NCBI GenBank assembly: GCA_009760855.2
Contig: WPIO01000020.1
Span: 929,001-993,000, forward strand
Direction: 5' to 3'
Length of the DNA: 64,000 nucleotides
Source of the DNA: Cristatella mucedo
Lineage: Eukaryota; Bryozoa; Phylactolaemata; Cristatellidae
The position numbers were made by a program, and so were the translations under genes. The notes under the pieces are model-generated. The model made no database searches, had not been told where the DNA came from, and saw only the letters and a list, made by a program, of their open reading frames with translations. Below, in pieces: positions 58,596 through 64,000 of this stretch (its first letter is position 1; each line of letters opens with the position of its first letter).

Positions 58596-60099
58596 TACTT
58601 ATCAGGAATAACCTGTGAACGCTACCCGTAGCAGGGTTATTACCGTTCAACGTAGCCCGGCATCGAATTGGGCGATGGAGGGGGTAACCTCAGCAATATT
58701 TTTTCTCATCATGCTCGTTGTCAAGCGCCTGTAACTATGACTTTCTACTAGCAATCAATTTTTGTTATACAAATTTATCGAGAACACCGTGATCTCTGCC
58801 AGTTAACAAGAATCGTCTTTACTTTATCCGTAGATTAGCTTTAATAAGGTAATTGCGGTCACTTGACCTCTGGAACCCAACAACTCTTATATCAAATGGT
58901 TGCATTCGGACGCTGTAGTAAGAAGCGAACGTGCGTCAAGTTGTGTAGGCGAACAGGTCGCTCGTCGGCGCATTTCTTGCGACTGCCTGTCACGCCCACT
59001 CAAGGTAAAGGTTTTGCCCCTTCAACGAATGGGCAAACTCTCGGTCAATCATTATTTTCGTTTCGCAACCTCAGCCTATTTCCATCGGGCAGACGCATGA
59101 ATTTCTAGAGATGCAACAACAGATGCAACTCCGTCGTGCTGCAGATTCAGCTGGTGAGGAGTTTGTCACCCCTTCCTTTCCATCAGGCTTCATTAAAACG
59201 ACAGCGACCATAATCAGCCAGATTATTCATTAATCGTGTTTCAGGAATTTTAACGGCTTGGACCCGACTATGCGATAATCTAAATCCGAGGCAGCATACA
59301 AGCCAACGCAGTGCACTAGTCAGTCAGCTGTCTCAATCGTCAGTAGTAGCAACATCTAGCTGGGTTGAGGTCTTCATTGCCGCTACACACCACCCAGCTG
59401 GCCGGTTTTATTTAATGATGTAATAAATCATTTATGTGGCACCCTCAGAGATCAGTATCTCTTACTAGGCACTTCAAGTAGCCAGAAAATGGGTCATACC
59501 TTTGCGGTCTCGTGCAGGCTGTACCATTATTGTGATTGCCCAAAGCCTTGTCCACTTCAGCTTGGATCATTACTCTTAAGTCGTATCCCTAGCCTCTATC
59601 ATTCGTTAGACTGAGATCTCCATCGAGAGCACGTAGTCCTATTGGTCCACACACCGAGATGAGCCAAGAATACTTCTCTACACTAGCACGTGACCACCAT
59701 CGCGAAGTCGGCATTATACGCGCTGCCCTGACTATCGGTGGCAGTGGGAAAACAATCGATAACATTCGAAGGCCCAGAAGGCCATTTTACACATCAGCGC
59801 TCCGAACATCACCTCGTCCAGAGTACCTTCTGATTACTGTGAGTTTTCGCTTGCTCTCGAGTTGTCCTTCTTGGAGTAGCCAACATTAACAGCGTACAAG
59901 CTGAGCCTTTCTAATGGAAAGCATCCCCATCAAGTAAGATCGCAATCGTGGTGATAAAACGATCGCCCTATATGTACAGATAGCGGGCACGAAGCAGCTG
60001 GATGCAAGGTTGCAGCAACGAAAAGAGACGGGGAAGAGAGGCCCGAATAGCTTAGCAAAGCGTATAGCGAGCGAATTACTTCCGACTCAGCCAGCATCC
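58596..60099. other. Unassigned intergenic sequence
   Basis: Only a degraded L2 tail at about 59.4 kb; no gene recognised. Confidence 0.4.
59412..59478 (-). mobile_element. Degraded L2-type tail (inverted)
   Basis: GGCACCCTCAGAGATCAGTA and CTAGGCACTTCAAGTA resemble the inverted L2A end; short. Confidence 0.5.
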
Positions 60100-60380
60100 T
60101 GACTTTTCCATATTAAAAAAACGTATCTATTTATGAGAGCATTTAGTGGGACCATGCTATTCGTCCTTAATGTGCTTTTGCATGCTGGCACTGTGCATGC
60201 TGCCACTAACCATACTTGCATGCTAACCCGGTGCATGGCACCACTAACCATATCATTTTTGTTGTTTATTGAGCACGCTACCACTAACCATTCGATCGTG
60301 CTTCCTTTGGAGCAAATGTAAAGTGCCTAGACAGACATCGAGTTATCTGAGGGCACTATATCATACGTATTATTATTATC
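60100..60380 (+). mobile_element. L2A LINE 3-prime piece
   Basis: Begins at the C-terminal coding end (ATTTATGAGAGCATTTAGTG) and runs through UTR to GCACTATATCATACGTATTA plus an ATT tail. Confidence 0.8.
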
Positions 60381-60846
60381 ATCCGACCGAATAGTCATTG
60401 TTTTAAAACTACGTGAGGCAGCTGCCAGACCGGTATTACAGCTATCGGTTTCGTCAAGCGACACGTTAATGGTCTGGTCAACGCTCCGAAGGTAACCGAT
60501 GAAAACCGGTAAGTTCAGCGGTCAACCGCTCTCTTTCCCGAAGGAGGGTGGCGTGATTGGGTGGGGCTACAGATAATAACTTGAACAATTGAAGCCCGGC
60601 GCATAAAGGACGGATCCCGTGGATGAAGCATACAATCTAAGTTGAGGCTTTTTAGTTTCGTGTCAAATTAAAACAATTGCGTAAAAATACTAAGGATTTG
60701 TACGTCTTAAGAGAGCCTAATCTCTATCCGGGCACTCTACGTATGTCGAAGTATCCTACAGAGTTCTGGAAAAATCAGCATCCAGCGCCCCTTTAACTGA
60801 GCCGTCCTGTCCAGCGGACAATCGTGACAATCCGGCAATTGCCCCT

Positions 60847-60992
60847 GGGTCTTAGCCCAGGAGGTAATGTGCCCTTCAGGACCCAGATCGTGGGTTCGAG
60901 TCCTGCAGTGGGCGAGAAAGCGGCGCTGATAGCCGTTGAGGCTCTTCAACCACCATAAAAAAATAGGCTGTTTAATCGGCTAACTTCTTTTT
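60847..60992 (+). mobile_element. SINE-2 copy
   Basis: GGTCTTAGCCCAGGAGGTAA, GATCGTGGGTTCGAGTCCTG, body shortened, tail GGCTGTTTAATCGGCTAACT. The head keeps good A- and B-box-like motifs but does not fold as a full tRNA. Confidence 0.75.
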
Positions 60993-61126
60993 TACACCGA
61001 GGACACTGCGCTGGCCGTGCGACAACGGAAATCGCTCATTAGGAAGAACGCTAACAAGCTCGAGTTTTTCTAGCTGCTTCGCCCCGGCAAATCGGCCTAA
61101 GTGGTCATTGCAAGTGCAAGAGTGAA

Positions 61127-61206
61127 GTAGCTTCGTCAGCAGCCTCATTTACATTGCGGCAGAAGAGCCTAGGCAGCTCTCACTCCTGCTTCCAGCGGGC
61201 AATACT
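61127..61206 (-). mobile_element. SINE-2 tail part (inverted)
   Basis: AGCCTCATTTACATTGCGGC, AAGAGCCTAGGCAGCTCTCA; the head is missing where L2B begins. Confidence 0.55.
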
Positions 61207-62408
61207 TGTCTGATCGTGTTCAATCCGTGTCGTGTGGGGCTCAGGTCTCAGACATGAGAAGGGTCACCTGTGGAGTCCCTCAAGGGTCTGTACTTGGTCC
61301 CTTGCTGTTCTCCATTTATACACTACCTCTGGGAAAAGTGATTAAGGCCCATGGAATAGGATATCACTTCTATGCTGACGATACTCAGTTGTATTTGTCA
61401 TTTAAACCGTCGGAATCTGCTGCAGCAACTGAGAAACTGAATGCTTGCCTTGCCGATATTCGATCCTGGATGTCGGAAAACTTCCTGAAATTGAATGACG
61501 ATAAAACCGAACTGCTTCTCATAGGACACCCTAAGCGTGTGGCTGGATTAAAAGGCTTTGCTGTTCTAATGGGTGATGCTATTGTGCGACCTTCACCACG
61601 TGCTCGTAATCTAGGTGTCGTGTTCGACAGCTGCCTCAATTTCAAAAGCTTCATTCAGAAGACTGCCTCTACAGCTAGCCATCACATCCGATCCCTATCC
61701 AAGATAAGAAGCTGTCTCCCACAGTGGCTTTTACAAAATTTAACTAGCTCTTTAGCTCTGTCTCGGCTTGATTATTGTAATTCCCTTTTGGCTGGGCTAC
61801 CAAAGAAAGCTATTATGCCACTACAGCGGACTATGAATATGGCTGCAAGGCTGGTCTTCAAGTCCCAGAGGTTTGAGCACGTGTCACCTTTGCTGGAAGA
61901 GCTAGGATGGTTGCCGGTTGAGCAAAGGATACGGAGCAAAGTTCTTACGCTGACCCACAAGGCCGCCACGGCTTGGCTCCTTCGTACCTAGCTGAACTGC
62001 TGCATCAGTTTCAGCTTGTTCGCGCCCTCAGGTCCTGTGTGGACAATAAATTAGCTGTCCCATTCCTCCGCTTAAAGACAGTTGGCGACAGAAGCTTTAG
62101 CTCTGCAGGTCCTAGACTGTGGAACTCGCTTCCACAATTCTTACGCAACGACATCTACTCTCCAACTGCCGACTATGGCATATCTTTTTCAGCGGTCCTG
62201 AACTGGTACTTCTATGCTACTCACTACCTCAACTGCTCTCCTGACTCTGCTATGCTTCCCACTTTCTCTTTGTTGCGTGAGACGAAGTCTGTTGGCTACC
62301 AAATGCGTACCGAAAGCCGCTTAGGCTGTGAGTGCGCTCAACAACTACAAAACTCTCCTGCGTAACACACACGTGGTCTTTATGACTTTGTGGAGTTACT
62401 GACGGAGA
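61195..62408 (+). mobile_element. L2-clade LINE, subfamily L2B, best preserved copy (RT palm to 3-prime end)
   Basis: 5-prime truncated. The open frame 61206-61991 covers [16 protein letters not shown], the catalytic [42 protein letters not shown] and [12 protein letters not shown] one-base loss near 61964 (relative to the 34.2-kb copy) moves the rest into the frame 61973-62365 (VGDRSFSSAGPRLWNSLPQF). It ends with the L2B 3-prime UTR (GTTGGCTACC...) and a short TACAT-like tail. Inserted directly after a SINE-2 piece. Confidence 0.88.
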
Positions 62409-62410
62409 TA

Positions 62411-62503
62411 CATACATACAATACAGAATCTCCAGCTGCAGGACTCAAACTCACGACCTGGGTCTCGAACAGAGAGCGCCTTAACCCCAGACTGAGAATA
62501 TAG
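62411..62503 (-). mobile_element. tRNA-like SINE head (inverted)
   Basis: AGCTGCAGGACTCAAACTCA, CGACCTGGGTCTCGAACAGA, GCGCCTTAACCCCAGACTGA; directly follows the L2B 3-prime end, so it may share a tail with it. Confidence 0.55.
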
Positions 62504-62665
62504 GAGCAGGCTCGCCGGCAAAAGTCGCTCGCTCACCTCGTCGTTCGTGACCCCAACCTTGAATCCTAGACCTCTCCAACCCACCCACCCCCCCCCCCTA
62601 TTCACGGGTCCCAGCATGCTACCGGCACCGCATGTTAGGCGGGGTCAGCGAAAAAGCGCGGGGAA

Positions 62666-62887
62666 ATGTCATCGCTGTCACAAGTTCAAGGCCACTTCCG
62701 CAGGTTGGTCGGCGGTTCGCCCTCTAGTTGGTGGGACTCGACTGCTGCCGCGTGCGTCGTCCGAATAAATATGGAAGCTGGAGGTCGACTGAAAACCTTC
62801 GAGGATATGTACGACAAGTACTCGCAGCAGAGCGTGTATGAGAGAAAGCACACCGTCATGGAGAAGAAGTGCTGGGAACTGCGCGAG
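62666..62887 (+). CDS. First coding exon of an unidentified gene, continuing beyond the window
   Basis: Two in-frame starts are possible: 62666 (74 codons) and 62771 (39 codons, better context AATATGG). From the second Met the peptide is MEAGGRLKTFEDMYDKYSQQ followed by SVYERKHTVMEKKCWELRE: charged, helical, with host-like codon use, ending in phase 0 at GAG|GTGGGT (donor at 62888). The contrast with surrounding noncoding DNA and the clean donor argue for a real exon. I do not recognise the family. The acidic/basic heptad-like pattern suggests a coiled coil. Its later exons would lie to the right of the window. Confidence 0.55.
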
Positions 62888-64000
62888 GTGGGTAGCTGGT
62901 TGCTCCATCGAACCGAACCGGTACTTTGCAGTCGAAGCAGGGCAAGCTTCGAATTGCCTCGGTCGGCAGGCGAGTTTGGCTTGTGAATCTTCCCACTTTC
63001 GCCAGTTCAGCTTCTATCATCAAAGTCCGTACTGTTCGGCGTCCACATTCTCGCGCTCGTTTAATTCTCCCTAGGTGCACACGCTTGATCCCGCGATTTG
63101 CTTTCGGTCCACCGTCGCTCCGCAATCTTTAATTTTGTTACGAATTTTTACTCTTGGTCGTAAAATTTTCGAATATCAACTTCGCATCGCTTGACGTTCG
63201 TGGCAATGAAGTCTATTAGATTTTAGCTCTAGCGTTGGTCCTTGAAAGAGGCTGCCAGTTTTTTTAGTAGTAAGATCCTTCGCACGCGTTCTTGGTTTTT
63301 CGATGTCTTAGTTTATTTTATTCGCTATCCCCTGGGCTTCGTGATGCAGCATATCATATCCGCTGCTTGTATGACTATACAGTATTAGTGTTCTTTGGTC
63401 AACTACTGACGCTTCTGGACGCTTAGTGGCACGCGATTTCAAATCCCAGAGAGGACGTTCATTTACAGGCTCCTCTGCCGAGGGTGCATGCTGTTAGTGC
63501 TGAGATTTTGGTATTTTATTTATCCGTCCCTCGACCCGTCGACGAGGTGTTAGCCGAAGGGCTAGCAATGGCAAGTTGTGGCCGGCGCCCTTTTCAGCTA
63601 GCATAATCTTGGGTATGTCATTGCACTTTTAGATTTTAGAACTAGATTTTAGGACTCATTTTTTTAATTGCTTCAACAACGAAAACAGTCGCTAAACAAG
63701 CCGACATCATTTCCGACAGTGGGAAAGCTATGCCAAGGCCTGGCAAGCTAATGCTTGCATGCTATTTCCTTAAAGCACATGGTATTTGGGTGCTTCAACG
63801 TGAGGCAATTGCTCGGCACCCTTTGGTGACCGTAAGATGGCATGCAATCGGCTGTCGTGATATATGATTTAGGTTAATATGTTTCTGATCTGAATTCACT
63901 TGCTACTCTGTCGAGGAGGGATGCTGTAAGTTTGTAAGAGATAGACAGACAGAAAGGCAGAGAGAGTAGGGGAGGGCAAAAACCAAATGCATCATTGCCT
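62888..64000 (+). other. Probable first intron of the unidentified gene
   Basis: Starts with GTGGGT after the 62.8-kb exon and shows no further coding block, repeat family or RNA gene; short AGAC/GA-rich stretch at 63936-63975. No acceptor with convincing downstream coding sequence was seen. Confidence 0.4.

Noticed and set aside
60847-60992. Possible true tRNA gene
   Set aside because: A- and B-box-like motifs are present, but the arms do not pair as a tRNA and the same head recurs in many SINE copies.

Overview
This window is genomic DNA of an invertebrate animal. Its two recognisable genes are metazoan orthologues cut by GT-AG introns, and the rest is intron or intergenic DNA full of L2-clade LINEs, tRNA-derived SINEs, LTR-retrotransposon fossils, a Tc1-like transposon and long dinucleotide microsatellites. 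There are no operons, ribosome binding sites or other prokaryotic signals. The species cannot be fixed; repeat style and long introns suggest an aquatic invertebrate, but that is inference.

Left half (about 1.6-29.0 kb, minus strand): the gene for LZIC, the leucine-zipper and ICAT-domain protein. Four coding exons with matching phases (29042-28942, 24004-23869, 19480-19382, 1800-1617) give 173 residues of a family that is about 190 long; the last, roughly 17-codon exon was not found. The introns hold old LTR-element remains (about 5.3-12.2 kb), a pair of 1.8-2 kb unclassified direct repeats (13.9-15.6 and 16.8-18.8 kb), one of which contains an expanded 18-bp minisatellite, and a Tc1-like element rearranged into a head-to-head inverted structure (26.2-27.6 kb).

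Middle (29-44 kb): an intergenic repeat zone with L2 copies of two subfamilies (called L2A and L2B here), two SINE families, a plant-type CCCTAAA telomere-like tract beside GGACATTTCC arrays, two perfect hairpins (33.6 and 39.2 kb) and a diverged tandem satellite of about 17 units of about 172 bp (41.08-43.98 kb) ending about 0.8 kb before the next gene.

Right half: the SCO1/SCO2-type mitochondrial copper chaperone on the plus strand (six coding exons, 44761-53617, 256 residues, CPDVC and distal His present, AATAAA at 53662). Its introns carry very long CT, TA and TG/CA microsatellites. From 53.7 to 62.5 kb there are further L2 and SINE copies, including the best preserved L2B reverse transcriptase (61.2-62.4 kb). 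At 62.67-62.89 kb a first coding exon of an unidentified plus-strand gene begins and runs off the window.

The most unusual structures are the 172-bp satellite with its internal step of about 10 bp, the head-to-head Tc1 derivative, the CCCTAAA tract, the minisatellite grown inside only one copy of a dispersed repeat, and the perfect hairpins that look like template-switch products. No new gene system such as a defence or biosynthetic cluster was seen.
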